From positions 1-49,859 of the forward strand of contig JAGLTS010000056.1 of NCBI GenBank assembly GCA_023135165.1: DNA of 49,859 nucleotides. Reading direction: 5' to 3'. The position numbers and the translations under genes were made by a program. The DNA comes from Phycisphaerales bacterium. Its GTDB lineage: Bacteria > Planctomycetota > Phycisphaerae > Phycisphaerales > JAGLTS01. Positions 24,363-32,921 of the stretch are shown here, piece by piece (the first letter of the stretch is position 1; each line of letters opens with the position of its first letter). Under the pieces are notes generated by a model that did no database searches, was not told the DNA's origin, and saw only the letters and a list, made by a program, of their open reading frames with translations.

Positions 24363-26936
24363 ATGTTCGAACGCTTTACAGATCGTGCCCGCAAGGTGAT
24401 GGCGCTGGCCAATCAAGAGGCCCAGCGATTCAACCATGAGTACATCGGCACGGAGCACATCCTGCTCGGCTTGGTCAAGGAAGGCTCGGGTGTCGGCGCG
24501 AACGTGCTCAAGAACCTCGATGTGGACCTCCGGAAAGTCAGGCTTGAAGTCGAGAAGCTCGTCAAGTCAGGTCCGGACATGGTCACCATGGGCAAACTGC
24601 CTCAGACTCCGCGCGCCAAGAAGGTCATCGAATACGCCATCGAAGAAGCGCGCAACCTCAATCACAACTACGTCGGCACCGAGCATCTGCTGCTCGGCCT
24701 GCTGCGCGAACACGACGGTGTGGCGGCCCAGGTTCTGATGAATCTCGGGCTCAAGCTCGAAGACGTTCGTGAAGAGGTCTTGAACCTTCTCGGTGCTGGC
24801 GTCGAAGGTGAAGAAGGCGAAATGGCGGGGGCCGGACCAAGCGGCGCCGAACCCGGCGCGCAGCGCAAGGGCAAGAGCAAGACGCCCGCGCTCGATTCGT
24901 TCGGCCGAGACCTCACGGGCATGGCGCGCGAAGGGCAGCTTGATCCCGTCATCGGACGAGCCAACGAGATCGAGCGGCTCGTGCAGGTTCTCTGCCGGCG
25001 AACCAAGAACAACCCCGTCCTGCTCGGCGAGGCGGGCGTCGGCAAGACCGCGATCGTCGAAGGCATGGCGCAGCGGATCATCAGCCATGATGTGCCCGAC
25101 CTGCTCTACGATCGACGCTTGGTTGTCCTCGATCTCGCCATGATGGTGGCGGGCACGAAGTATCGCGGGCAGTTCGAGGAACGTATCAAGGCGGTGATGA
25201 ACGAAGTCCGCCGGGCCAAGAACGTCATCCTTTTCATCGATGAGTTGCACACGCTCGTCGGAGCGGGCGGCGCGGAGGGCGCGATCGACGCATCCAACGT
25301 GCTCAAGCCCGCCCTGTCGCGCGGCGAGGTGCAGTGCATCGGTGCGACGACGTTCGACGAGTACCGCAAGTACATCGAGAAGGACACCGCGCTCGCTCGC
25401 AGGTTCCAGTCCATCACGGTCGAGGAGCCGACCAACAAGGAGACGGTCGCCATTCTCAAAGGGCTGCGAGATCGCTACGAAGACCACCATCGCGTCAAGA
25501 TCACCGATGACGCGGTCGAGAGTGCGGTCGAGCTTTCCAACCGTTACATCACCGGGCGCGTGCAGCCTGACAAGTCGATCGACGTGATCGACGAAGCGGG
25601 CTCCGCGGTTCGGCTCAAGAGCATGACCAAGCCGCCTGATCTCTCCGAGACCGAGAGTGAGATCGAGCGCCTGAGCATCGAAAAGGACGAAGCGGTCAAG
25701 GCGGCTGACTACGAGCGCGCCGCGCAGCTCCGCGACAAGGCGGAACAGCTCCGTAAGGAGAAGGATCGCATTCAGCAGGAATGGCGCGAACGATCCAAGG
25801 AGATCGACGGCGTCGTTGATGCGGAGACCATAGCTGAGGTCGTTTCGAAGATGACCGGCGTGCCGCTGCAACGCCTTGAGAAGGCGGAGGCGCAGCGCCT
25901 GCTGCAACTCGAAGAAGAGCTGCACAAGACGGTCGTCAGCCAGGACGAGGCGATCGGCGCCATCGCCAAGGCCATCCGACGCGCGCGGTCAGGCCTGAAG
26001 GATCCGCGCCGGCCAATGGGGAGCTTTATCTTCGTCGGGCCGTCCGGTGTTGGAAAGACGCTGCTCTCCAAGGCGCTCGCGGAGTTCATGTTCGGCGATG
26101 AAGAAGCGCTTCTTCAGATCGACATGAGCGAGTATATGGAGAAGCACAACATCTCACGCCTCATCGGCGCGCCTCCGGGGTACGTTGGCTACGAAGAAGG
26201 AGGCCAGCTCACCGAGCGCATCCGTCGCAGGCCGTATGCCGTCGTGCTGCTCGACGAGATCGAGAAGGCGCACCCCGATGTCTTCAACATGCTCCTCCAG
26301 ATCATGGAGGAGGGACGCCTGACCGACTCGTTCGGCCGAAACGTCGATTTCAAGAACGTCGTTCTTATCATGACGAGCAACATCGGCGCCGATCTCATCA
26401 AGGGTGGGGCGGGCTTCGGATTCGCCAAGCGTGACGATGAACGCGACTACGAGCAGATGAAGAAGATCCTGATGAAGGAGATCGACCGGTACTTCCGGCC
26501 GGAGTTCATCAACCGTATCGATGAGATCGTCGTCTTCCACCCGCTGACAAAGGTGGATCTGGAGACGATCGTGGAGTATGAGCTTCGCAAGCTGCGCGAA
26601 CGGCTGGTCGCGCACGGCTTGGAGCTTGAACTCGATGAGAAGGCCAAGGACTTCCTGATCGAGAAGGGTTACAGCCCGGACTTCGGTGCGAGGCCGTTGC
26701 GTCGCGCGATCGGTCAGTACATCGAGGACCCGCTGAGTGAGTCGATTCTGCGCGGCGAGTTCGAGGGCAAGGGCAAGATCGTCATCACGCACAAGGAAGA
26801 GCAGGAGAACCTGTTCTTCGAGTCGTTTGACGCGGAGAAGCCCGCTGAGGAAGAAGAGCCGGCCAAGGAAGACAAGGCTGTCGAAGAAGAGCCCGCTGAG
26901 CCTGTTGAGCCTGCCGGCGCCGAGTCAGGCAACTGA
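24363..26936 (+). CDS. clpC: ATP-dependent Clp protease ATP-binding subunit ClpC
   Basis: ClpC is a two-ring AAA+ unfoldase that feeds proteins to ClpP. The 857-residue product has, in order, a double Clp N-domain (residues 1-145, with [14 protein letters not shown] and [14 protein letters not shown]), a first AAA+ module with Walker A GEAGVGKT (222-229) and Walker [10 protein letters not shown], and a UVR-type middle helix near 448 ([18 protein letters not shown]). A second AAA+ module has Walker A GPSGVGKT (about 558) and [21 protein letters not shown] segment occupies the place of the ClpP-docking loop, and an acidic Glu/Pro/Ala-rich tail of about 35 residues ends the protein. GGGAG precedes the start. 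The middle UVR helix separates it from ClpA and ClpB. Confidence 0.96.
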   Translation: MFERFTDRARKVMALANQEAQRFNHEYIGTEHILLGLVKEGSGVGANVLKNLDVDLRKVRLEVEKLVKSGPDMVTMGKLPQTPRAKKVIEYAIEEARNLNHNYVGTEHLLLGLLREHDGVAAQVLMNLGLKLEDVREEVLNLLGAGVEGEEGEMAGAGPSGAEPGAQRKGKSKTPALDSFGRDLTGMAREGQLDPVIGRANEIERLVQVLCRRTKNNPVLLGEAGVGKTAIVEGMAQRIISHDVPDLLYDRRLVVLDLAMMVAGTKYRGQFEERIKAVMNEVRRAKNVILFIDELHTLVGAGGAEGAIDASNVLKPALSRGEVQCIGATTFDEYRKYIEKDTALARRFQSITVEEPTNKETVAILKGLRDRYEDHHRVKITDDAVESAVELSNRYITGRVQPDKSIDVIDEAGSAVRLKSMTKPPDLSETESEIERLSIEKDEAVKAADYERAAQLRDKAEQLRKEKDRIQQEWRERSKEIDGVVDAETIAEVVSKMTGVPLQRLEKAEAQRLLQLEEELHKTVVSQDEAIGAIAKAIRRARSGLKDPRRPMGSFIFVGPSGVGKTLLSKALAEFMFGDEEALLQIDMSEYMEKHNISRLIGAPPGYVGYEEGGQLTERIRRRPYAVVLLDEIEKAHPDVFNMLLQIMEEGRLTDSFGRNVDFKNVVLIMTSNIGADLIKGGAGFGFAKRDDERDYEQMKKILMKEIDRYFRPEFINRIDEIVVFHPLTKVDLETIVEYELRKLRERLVAHGLELELDEKAKDFLIEKGYSPDFGARPLRRAIGQYIEDPLSESILRGEFEGKGKIVITHKEEQENLFFESFDAEKPAEEEEPAKEDKAVEEEPAEPVEPAGAESGN

Positions 26937-26973
26937 TGCGATCGCCGCGATGAGTTGAAATACGATCTATCTC

Positions 26974-27008
26974 AAAGCCCGGGACAAACACCTCCAGGGC
27001 TTTTTGTT
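26974..27008 (+). terminator. rho-independent terminator of clpC
   Basis: AAAGCCC pairs with GGGCTTT across a 16-base loop that can form an inner GGA/TCC helix; five T follow the GGGC. It lies about 40 bases past the clpC stop. Confidence 0.85.
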
Positions 27009-27222
27009 GCGCGGTGCGGCACCCACGGGCAGGTCAAAGACGTTCATGACGATCATGCGATCACCCAGCGAAGTACGCACCGGAGTCGTCCTGGTGCATG
27101 AGTATGACGCCTGCCATTGGGAAGTCGAGAGAAAAACCATGTGCCGGGCAGTGGATGTAGTGCGTCTCACAGGCCTATGCTGCCCCATGCATTGGGTGAC
27201 ACGACTGTTGAGGAACAAGCGC

Positions 27223-27309
27223 ATGGAGTACCTGTGGATCGTTGGCTTCGTCGTCGCGTGGTTTGTGCTGCAGCGCTGGGTGCTGCCGAGCATGGGCGTC
27301 AAGACGTGA
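27223..27309 (+). CDS. 28-residue single-helix membrane peptide
   Basis: ATG at 27223 has GAGG nine bases upstream. The product is one membrane helix (YLWIVGFVVAWFVLQRW) followed by the tail VLPSMGVKT. Third codon positions are nearly all G or C, while the open frame upstream (27004-27222) loses that bias, which argues that the short peptide is the true gene. The pattern of a helix plus a short LPxxGV-type tail is familiar from other small bacterial membrane proteins, but no function is known. It stands alone between clpC and the minus-strand cluster. Confidence 0.55.
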   Translation: MEYLWIVGFVVAWFVLQRWVLPSMGVKT

Positions 27310-27433
27310 CTGTCCGGTTCCTGCTCGGTCGAGCAGCATGCCAGCGAAACGACATCAGGCGAGCCGGCGGAGGGTGCACGGAAGCAAGATCCGGAATAAC
27401 CCCATGAAGCAACGGGCTTGTCCTGTTCCCCGT

Positions 27434-28405
27434 CTACGTGCCGCTCTCTGATCGCCCGCCGAACAACCGGTGCGGCTTGAGGTAGACAAGCGCGAGTAGC
27501 GTCATCGGCAACAGCACAGCCGCTTCGCTCGTTGTGGCGATCGTCGCGGCGCTCTGGAGAAGCGAGTCGTCAGCAACACCGGTGAGATGCCCGAACCAGC
27601 CGGTCAGCCACTCACGCGCGCCAAGTGCGCCGATCGGCGACACGACCCCGCCGATGAGCGGCATGATCGTCAATGCGTAGGCTTCATCAAGCGAGACCGG
27701 TTCGTGCAGGATGTCGCATGCGATCCGCAGCCGAACCGTCATCGCTGACATATCGACAAGACGCAACAACACGGCGGCGACGACGATCATCGGATGAACG
27801 AGCATCCGTTCGGACCCGCGTAGCAGTTTCCCGACGAGATGAAAGCGTGCGACGAGAATGATCGAAGCGCAGCCGAGCACGACGACAAGCCCGGCAACGA
27901 TGATCTGTACCGGTGCGGAGGACCCGTGCAGAGCGGATGCGAGCAGGATGGCGACAACCGCCACACCGAGACAGCCGGTGCCCGCGACGAACCACGCAGC
28001 CATCAAGCCGTAGCCGAGCCCGTCAGCCCTGCGGTGCAATGCGACGCGCGCGATGACACTGAGCTTGAGCGGGGCGTAGAAAAAGAGCGATGCGACGCTG
28101 TTGATGGCCTGCACGCGCGTCCAGAGCAGGTGTTGGATCGGCCGCATGAGCAGCCACCACGCCGTCCCGTGCGCGACAACGCTCACAGCCGAGCATGCGA
28201 GCAGGGCGATGATCTGCCAGGTCGAAGCGTCGGCGATATCGCGCACAGCCCCGCCTTTGACTGCCGTGTGGACGCAATAGCCCATCAATGTCAGGCCGAG
28301 CATGTAGCCGATCAGGTGCAGCGCCAGGACGACCGGATGTCGCTGAACGGGCTGAAGCTCGCCGGGCGATTCGCTGTGTTCCGTGGGTGTCTGTTCGACT
28401 GACAT
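27434..28405 (-). CDS. flippase-like (LPG synthase TM / UPF0104-type) membrane protein
   Basis: The 323-residue protein has about eight hydrophobic segments and resembles the lysylphosphatidylglycerol-synthase transmembrane family, whose members move or act on lipids and polyprenyl-linked sugars. Landmarks are SLFFYAPLKLSVIARVALHRR in the first half and LTIMPLIGGVVSPIGALGAREW, with the conserved P-I-G-x-x-G-x-R-E motif, in the second. The soluble N-terminus is short and ends EHSESPGELQPVQ. It is the last gene of a minus-strand group that includes an aminotransferase and lpxB, which fits an envelope glycolipid role. Confidence 0.75.
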   Translation of the reverse strand: MSVEQTPTEHSESPGELQPVQRHPVVLALHLIGYMLGLTLMGYCVHTAVKGGAVRDIADASTWQIIALLACSAVSVVAHGTAWWLLMRPIQHLLWTRVQAINSVASLFFYAPLKLSVIARVALHRRADGLGYGLMAAWFVAGTGCLGVAVVAILLASALHGSSAPVQIIVAGLVVVLGCASIILVARFHLVGKLLRGSERMLVHPMIVVAAVLLRLVDMSAMTVRLRIACDILHEPVSLDEAYALTIMPLIGGVVSPIGALGAREWLTGWFGHLTGVADDSLLQSAATIATTSEAAVLLPMTLLALVYLKPHRLFGGRSESGT

Positions 28406-28518
28406 GGCTGCTCATCCGTCGGCACCTCGCTGCCGGCCGGGCGAGTGTAACGTGTCGGCGGATCAGCAGTCGGGCTGCGACGCAGCCTTGGCGAATCGGC
28501 GGCGCGAGGCCCGGTTCG

Positions 28519-28782
28519 CTATTCAGCGTCGTTCTGGGCGTTCAAGAGCTTGCGAAGGTATGCGTTCTCGCGGCGAGTCGCTTCAAGATCAAAGACCAAG
28601 TACTTGATGTTCAGGCGAAGCTGGTCGATCGACTCGCGGATCGCAGTGACGGCATGTCCGACGACATCCTCACAGCCTGCCTGCCCGGCGCTCTGGCGCG
28701 TGTGCGCATCCTGCTCACAGCGAAGGTTACTGATCCGTCCGATGAGATCGTTGAGCGTGTCTTGAAAGCTCTTGTCATCCAT
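28519..28782 (-). CDS. small coiled-coil protein, 87 residues
   Basis: ATG at 28782 begins MDDKSFQDTLNDLIGRISNL. The C-terminal half, IRESIDQLRLNIKYLVFDLE plus ATRRENAYLRKLLNAQ, has a clear heptad pattern of Leu and charged residues and is predicted to form a coiled coil. No family is recognised. The open frame runs upstream to 28881, but this start best fits the protein-like part. The ribosome site is weak. It lies between the hypothetical gene at 28996 and the flippase-like gene, same strand. Confidence 0.65.
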   Translation of the reverse strand: MDDKSFQDTLNDLIGRISNLRCEQDAHTRQSAGQAGCEDVVGHAVTAIRESIDQLRLNIKYLVFDLEATRRENAYLRKLLNAQNDAE

Positions 28783-28995
28783 GGCTGAGGGTTCCCGTGT
28801 GGTCAGGGGCGCGACGGCAGCCTGACCGATGCTCGATCTATGATGTTGTGATGGGTGTGTGACCAACACGAGGCGTGCCAACGGTGAGCCGCTGTCAGTT
28901 AGCCGATAAGAACACCACTCGCGCGGTATATGGGCTCACGGCGATGCTGTCGCGCGCGCGATGATGTCACGGATTGTTCTGAATGTTGCAGCGGG

Positions 28996-29370
28996 TCAAC
29001 GGCGCACGTGGGTTCGACGCACCGCATCCTGGATTTCGGCGGGGAGCGATGTGAGGGTCTCGTTCGCCTTCCGCACATCGCTGCGGCGCAGTTGTCCGAG
29101 CAGCGCCGCAAGGTGCGCATCCCGCTTGCGAGCCCACTGCGCGAAAAAGGCTTCAAGCTCCTGCCGATTGCACGCTGAAAGCGGGTCGGCCAGCCCTGAC
29201 TGCGCCGCAGCCCAATCCAGCAGGCGATGCGGCGACGTGTCGTAGCGGTACAGCTCGACCGTGCTGTCGATGCGCTGCTCGATTGAACGGAACGGATCTC
29301 GCGTCTCAGCAGGCAAATCCAGCAACTGATCCTGGATCGTCTTGGTTGCGTGATCGGCAAAGCTGTTCAT
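28996..29370 (-). CDS. hypothetical protein, 124 residues
   Basis: ATG at 29370 has a GGAG about nine bases upstream. The protein is soluble and helical (DHATKTIQDQLLDLPAE, LEAFFAQWARKRDAHLAALL, DVRKANETLTSLPAEIQDAV), with no cysteine cluster, membrane segment or known motif beyond charged helices. It lies 67 bases after the aminotransferase stop on the same strand, so co-transcription is likely. Function unknown. Confidence 0.65.
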   Translation of the reverse strand: MNSFADHATKTIQDQLLDLPAETRDPFRSIEQRIDSTVELYRYDTSPHRLLDWAAAQSGLADPLSACNRQELEAFFAQWARKRDAHLAALLGQLRRSDVRKANETLTSLPAEIQDAVRRTHVRR

Positions 29371-29437
29371 GAACGGCTCTCCATCCGTGTGCGAACAGTG
29401 TTTCTCTCTCTCCCGGATCGTCGCACGCGCGGCCGTG

Positions 29438-30616
29438 TCAACCTGCGCCGCCGCGGTAGGCATGAGCGACCTTACGAACCGCAGCGATCACGTCTTCAAC
29501 CTGCTCATCCGTCAGAGACGGGTGGACCGGGATCGAAACGACCCGCGAGCCAAGCCCGTCACTGATCGGCGGCTGATCCGTCGTTACGTGTGCGAAGAGC
29601 GGTTGGCGGGATGCGGCGCCCGGATAGTGAACCGCACACCCGATGCCCTCCGCCCGGAGCGCCTCGATGAACGCATCACGATCGCACGTGAAGAGCGCCG
29701 GGTCAAGTTGCAGCGTGTAGAGGTGGTAGACGTGCTCAGCGCCGGGTGTCGCCTGTGGGAGTTGCACGCCGGGCAAGTCAGCCAAGCCTGCGTCATATCG
29801 CGCAGCGATGGATTGTCTGCGCTCCGTGCGCCCTGGGAGCTTGCCGAGCTGGACCAAGCCGATCGCAGCCGTCATGTCGTTCATGCGGTAGTTGTAGCCA
29901 AGCAGGTCGTGGCGGTACTTGGTCGTCTCGCCGTGCGATCGAACAGCGCGGAGGCGATCAGCCAGATCCGCGTTGTTGGTTGTAATCATGCCGCCTTCGC
30001 CGCAGGTCATGTTCTTGGTTGCGTAGAAGCTGTAGGTGCTTGCATCGCCGAAGCAGCCGATCGGCTGGCCGTCGTACCGGGCAAGGTGCGCCTGCGCCGC
30101 GTCGAAGATGACCTTCAGCCCGTGCTCTTTGGCAAAGGAGGTGACATTGTCGATGTCCGCCGGGTTGCCGTACAGATGCGTGGCGACGACAGCCCGTGTG
30201 TTGGGTGTGAGCCGCTTGCGAGCGTCGGCGACATCGAAGTTGTAGGTCCGCGGATCGACATCAACCCACACAGGCGTCGCATCGCGCGCAAGAACCATCG
30301 ATGCCGTGGCCACGAACGTCCACGCCGGCACGAGCACATCATCGCCCGGCTGAATGAGCGCCTCGTACGCGAGTTGCAGCGCCGTCGTGCCGCTGGAGCA
30401 GGTGATGGCGAACTTCGCGCCATCCGCCTCGGCGAACCGCGTCTCGAACTCGGCGCACTTGCTGCCCTGGGCGAGCATGCCGCTGTCGAGTACATCCATC
30501 ACGCGCTGTTTTTCATCATCTTCCAGGCGAACGACGAGCATGGGGACGGGCGATGCTGCGACGGGCGAGCCGCCTGCCACCGCCAGCCGCTGCTGGGTGT
30601 GTTGTTGAACTGTCAT
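29438..30616 (-). CDS. DegT/DnrJ/EryC1/StrS-family aminotransferase
   Basis: These PLP enzymes aminate nucleotide sugars or related keto-sugars for glycans. The 392-residue product shows the family landmarks in order: GSKCAEFETRFAE near residue 51, CSSGTTALQLAYEA (73-86, cofactor phosphate site), PAWTFVATASMVL, VDVDPRTYNFD and FDAAQAHLARY (Asp172 to hold the pyridine nitrogen). The Schiff-base lysine K201 follows in YSFYATKNMTCGEGGMI, then SHGETTKYRHDLLGYNYRMN. The start is put at ATG 30616; no strong ribosome site is visible, and the frame opens at 30658. Its neighbours lpxB and a flippase-like gene suggest envelope sugar synthesis, but the sugar is unknown. Confidence 0.9.
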   Translation of the reverse strand: MTVQQHTQQRLAVAGGSPVAASPVPMLVVRLEDDEKQRVMDVLDSGMLAQGSKCAEFETRFAEADGAKFAITCSSGTTALQLAYEALIQPGDDVLVPAWTFVATASMVLARDATPVWVDVDPRTYNFDVADARKRLTPNTRAVVATHLYGNPADIDNVTSFAKEHGLKVIFDAAQAHLARYDGQPIGCFGDASTYSFYATKNMTCGEGGMITTNNADLADRLRAVRSHGETTKYRHDLLGYNYRMNDMTAAIGLVQLGKLPGRTERRQSIAARYDAGLADLPGVQLPQATPGAEHVYHLYTLQLDPALFTCDRDAFIEALRAEGIGCAVHYPGAASRQPLFAHVTTDQPPISDGLGSRVVSIPVHPSLTDEQVEDVIAAVRKVAHAYRGGAG

Positions 30617-30689
30617 CGTGTGTACCAAAGCCCCTTCCGTTGTGTGAGAGAGGGGCATTGTACGGGATCAGCCGGTCGATGGGTACGTG

Positions 30690-31490
30690 TCAGGCTGCCG
30701 GGCCGGCCTCGAGGTCGTCACGGGCCTTTAGGGCCGCCTTGCGCGCCGCCTCCAGCTCCGCAGCGACGTTCCGCCGAAACGCCTGTTGCTGCTCGGCGAA
30801 TCGGTCGCACTGTGCTCGAAGATCCTGCTGGGCCTGTTGCATCGCCTCCCGGGCTTGGGTGACCTGCTCGTCGAACTGCGTTCTCAGCGAGGCAAGCTGC
30901 TTTGCGTGCTCGCCCTTGAGCGCGGTGATCGCCTGTTCGTGGCGGATGCGCTGCTCGTTGAGCCGGTCCGCATGCTCGTGCTCGATTCGCGCATAGTCAT
31001 CCCGCAACTCGTTGACAACCTGTTCGATCCGGCCGGCTGTCTCCGCAGCCTCATCGAGATTGGTCGTGAGCGTGCCGACGACGCGCAGTCGCTCATCAAG
31101 CACGCGTGAGATGCGTGCTGCGAGCTGCGTTTTGGCTAGGGCGCGTTGCTGCACCGACTGGAGTTGCGTCCCCGCCGAGGTCACTTGTGCAAGCAGGCCT
31201 TGAAGCTGTTCGCAGCGCTCACCTGCCTGGGTGATGCGCTCGCTGAGTTCCTGTGCAAGCCGGTCGTACGCCCGGGCATCCAGCACGCGCGTCGTCAAGA
31301 ACATGTCGGCGAGAGCACCCTGGTCGGCATCCTCTGATGACGGCTTGATCTCGATTCGAGCCGTGGCGGGGGTCGTGGTAGGGGTCGTCGTGGGGGTGGT
31401 CGTGGGGGTTCCGCCGGAGGCGGATTTTGCTTCGCTCGAGGTCGTGGGGGTGATGGGGGTGGTGAGGGTGCGGATCAAGACTGGACACAT
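30690..31490 (-). CDS. coiled-coil protein with Thr/Pro-rich N-terminus
   Basis: GGAG seven bases before ATG 31490 sets the start of a 266-residue protein. Residues 8-41 are a Thr/Pro-rich stretch with an embedded repeat element (SSEAKSASGG, see 31366). From about residue 65 on, the protein is a long charged helix with heptads (RLAQELSERITQAGERCEQL, DDYARIEHEHADRLNEQRI, EQVTQAREAMQQAQQDLRAQ). No membrane segment or enzyme motif is seen. It sits between lpxB and the aminotransferase with gaps of 138 and 73 bases. A structural or filament role is possible but only inferred from the coiled coil. Confidence 0.75.
   Translation of the reverse strand: MCPVLIRTLTTPITPTTSSEAKSASGGTPTTTPTTTPTTTPATARIEIKPSSEDADQGALADMFLTTRVLDARAYDRLAQELSERITQAGERCEQLQGLLAQVTSAGTQLQSVQQRALAKTQLAARISRVLDERLRVVGTLTTNLDEAAETAGRIEQVVNELRDDYARIEHEHADRLNEQRIRHEQAITALKGEHAKQLASLRTQFDEQVTQAREAMQQAQQDLRAQCDRFAEQQQAFRRNVAAELEAARKAALKARDDLEAGPAA
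31366..31471 (-). repeat. in-frame palindromic Pro/Thr-coding repeat element, copy 2
   Basis: On the minus strand, ACCCCCA/ACGACC runs flank the core whose hairpin is TCCGCC-TCC-GGCGGA. It encodes TSSEAKSASGG between Thr/Pro runs, the same frame and near-same peptide as copy 1 at 17373. Runs of ACCACCCCC continue after the core. Confidence 0.65.
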
Positions 31491-31628
31491 GGCATGACTC
31501 CTTGTCGCTCCCTTGGGTTATCGGCAGATCCCCCCCAAGAATGAAGCGAGCGTCCGGTATCTCCCGCAGCGTCCACGAATCACCACAGGGCCGCCCGTCC
31601 CCCACAGTTCGGTTCGTTGCTGGTGGGA

Positions 31629-32789
31629 TCAGCCCACTGCTGCGCGGTAGACCCGGGCGATTTCGTCGGCGGCGAGGGCGGAGGCGCAGCGGTCCTGGAA
31701 CGGAGCGAGCACCTCCCTGAGCGCTGTGACCTGCGATTCACCCAACGACGGGTCCGCGAGATGCCGAGCCACTTCCTCGGTGATCGGCTCGTGACCGCCG
31801 ACGTGAGGCGCGAACTCCGGGACGATCGCATGGCCTGCCAGCACGTTCGGCAGGGCGTAGAGCCGAGTCTTCACCACCAGCCGACCGAGCGTGTGGAACA
31901 GGAGCCAGACCAGCCCCCGCTTGACGTGATACATCACGATCATCGGCCGGCGTGCGCGGGCGACCTGCAGCGTGACCGTGCCCGACACCACAAGCGCCAG
32001 ATCGCTCCACCGCAGCGCCACATCCAAGCTGCCCACCACGATCCGCAGCGATTTATGCCCCGGCCTGGCCAAGTCGTGCAGCCGTTCCGCGACGCCGTCA
32101 TTCGCCGCCACCGCGACCGCAGCCAGGTCCGGATGCTTTGCCTGGAGATTGTCAAGCGATGCCAGCATGAGCGGGAAGTTGCCGTCGATCTCACTCATGC
32201 GCGATCCGGGGAGGATGACCAAGCGAGGCGAGCCGTCCTGCAGGCTCGTCGAATCAGCTTCAACGACCGGTTCCGCCTGGTCAAAAAGCGGATGGCCGAT
32301 GTACTTCGCGGGCACATTCCGGTCACGGAACCACTGTTCTTCAAACGGGAGCAGGCAGAGCACCAGATCGGTCCGCCGGCGCAATTTGCGGACTCGGCCC
32401 TCCAGCCACGCCCAGAGCTGCGGCGCGACAAGGTGCACGACCCGGCAGCTGTGCCTGCGCGTCGTCTTGCACAACGGAAAATTCGCAGCGGGCGAATCGA
32501 CGGGAACGTGTACGGCGATACCACCAGCCGCTGCGAGTCGCTTGACGCGCTTCCCGATCGCCAGGTGTTTCCGCACCAGCGCCAGTGCGGGGATGATCAT
32601 GTCTGCATCACGGCACGTGTCCTCGATGATCTCAGCCCCGGCTGCCCGCATCATCGGCCCACCCCAGCCGACGATCGGGACGCCCGGCAGCTCATCCCGA
32701 AGGCGGGCAATCACCGACGCCGCGAGCGCATCGCCGCTCGGCTCAAACGCGGTGAAGAGAATGCCAGGCTGACGCGATTGATCGGTCAC
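31629..32789 (-). CDS. lpxB: lipid-A-disaccharide synthase LpxB
   Basis: LpxB joins UDP-diacylglucosamine to lipid X to form the lipid A disaccharide at the inner membrane. The 386-residue product (E. coli LpxB is of similar size) has the family landmarks: ILFTAFEPSGDALAASVI at the N-terminus, VGWGGPMMRAAGAEII, VHLVAPQLWAWLEGRVRKLRR, LLPFEEQWFRDRNVPAKYIGHPL, VILPGSRMSEID, LVVSGTVTLQVARARRPMIVMY and a membrane-associating helix after it. The start is taken as GTG 32789, the nearest in-frame start before the conserved part that leaves room for aspS on the other strand; no strong ribosome site is seen. The open frame continues antisense through aspS and is not coding there. Confidence 0.92.
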   Translation of the reverse strand: MTDQSRQPGILFTAFEPSGDALAASVIARLRDELPGVPIVGWGGPMMRAAGAEIIEDTCRDADMIIPALALVRKHLAIGKRVKRLAAAGGIAVHVPVDSPAANFPLCKTTRRHSCRVVHLVAPQLWAWLEGRVRKLRRRTDLVLCLLPFEEQWFRDRNVPAKYIGHPLFDQAEPVVEADSTSLQDGSPRLVILPGSRMSEIDGNFPLMLASLDNLQAKHPDLAAVAVAANDGVAERLHDLARPGHKSLRIVVGSLDVALRWSDLALVVSGTVTLQVARARRPMIVMYHVKRGLVWLLFHTLGRLVVKTRLYALPNVLAGHAIVPEFAPHVGGHEPITEEVARHLADPSLGESQVTALREVLAPFQDRCASALAADEIARVYRAAVG

Positions 32790-32921
32790 ATGCGCATCGG
32801 ATCGGACTTCTCGTTGCGTGTCAACCGCTGAAGACGCTACGGGTCGCTGAGTCGATACACTGCGACACGCGCGAGGCGGCGAAATCCCCCGCGAAATCCT
32901 CGCGCCCAATGGAGATCGGTC

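Noticed and set aside
24567..25925. 452-residue minus-strand frame inside clpC
   Set aside because: Antisense shadow of a certain gene; no recognisable domain.
29369..30862. 497-residue plus-strand frame opposite the aminotransferase
   Set aside because: Shadow frame; the minus strand encodes all DegT-family motifs.
31617..32831. 404-residue plus-strand frame opposite lpxB
   Set aside because: Arg/His/Gln-rich product with no motif, fully overlapped by lpxB, which has clear family motifs.
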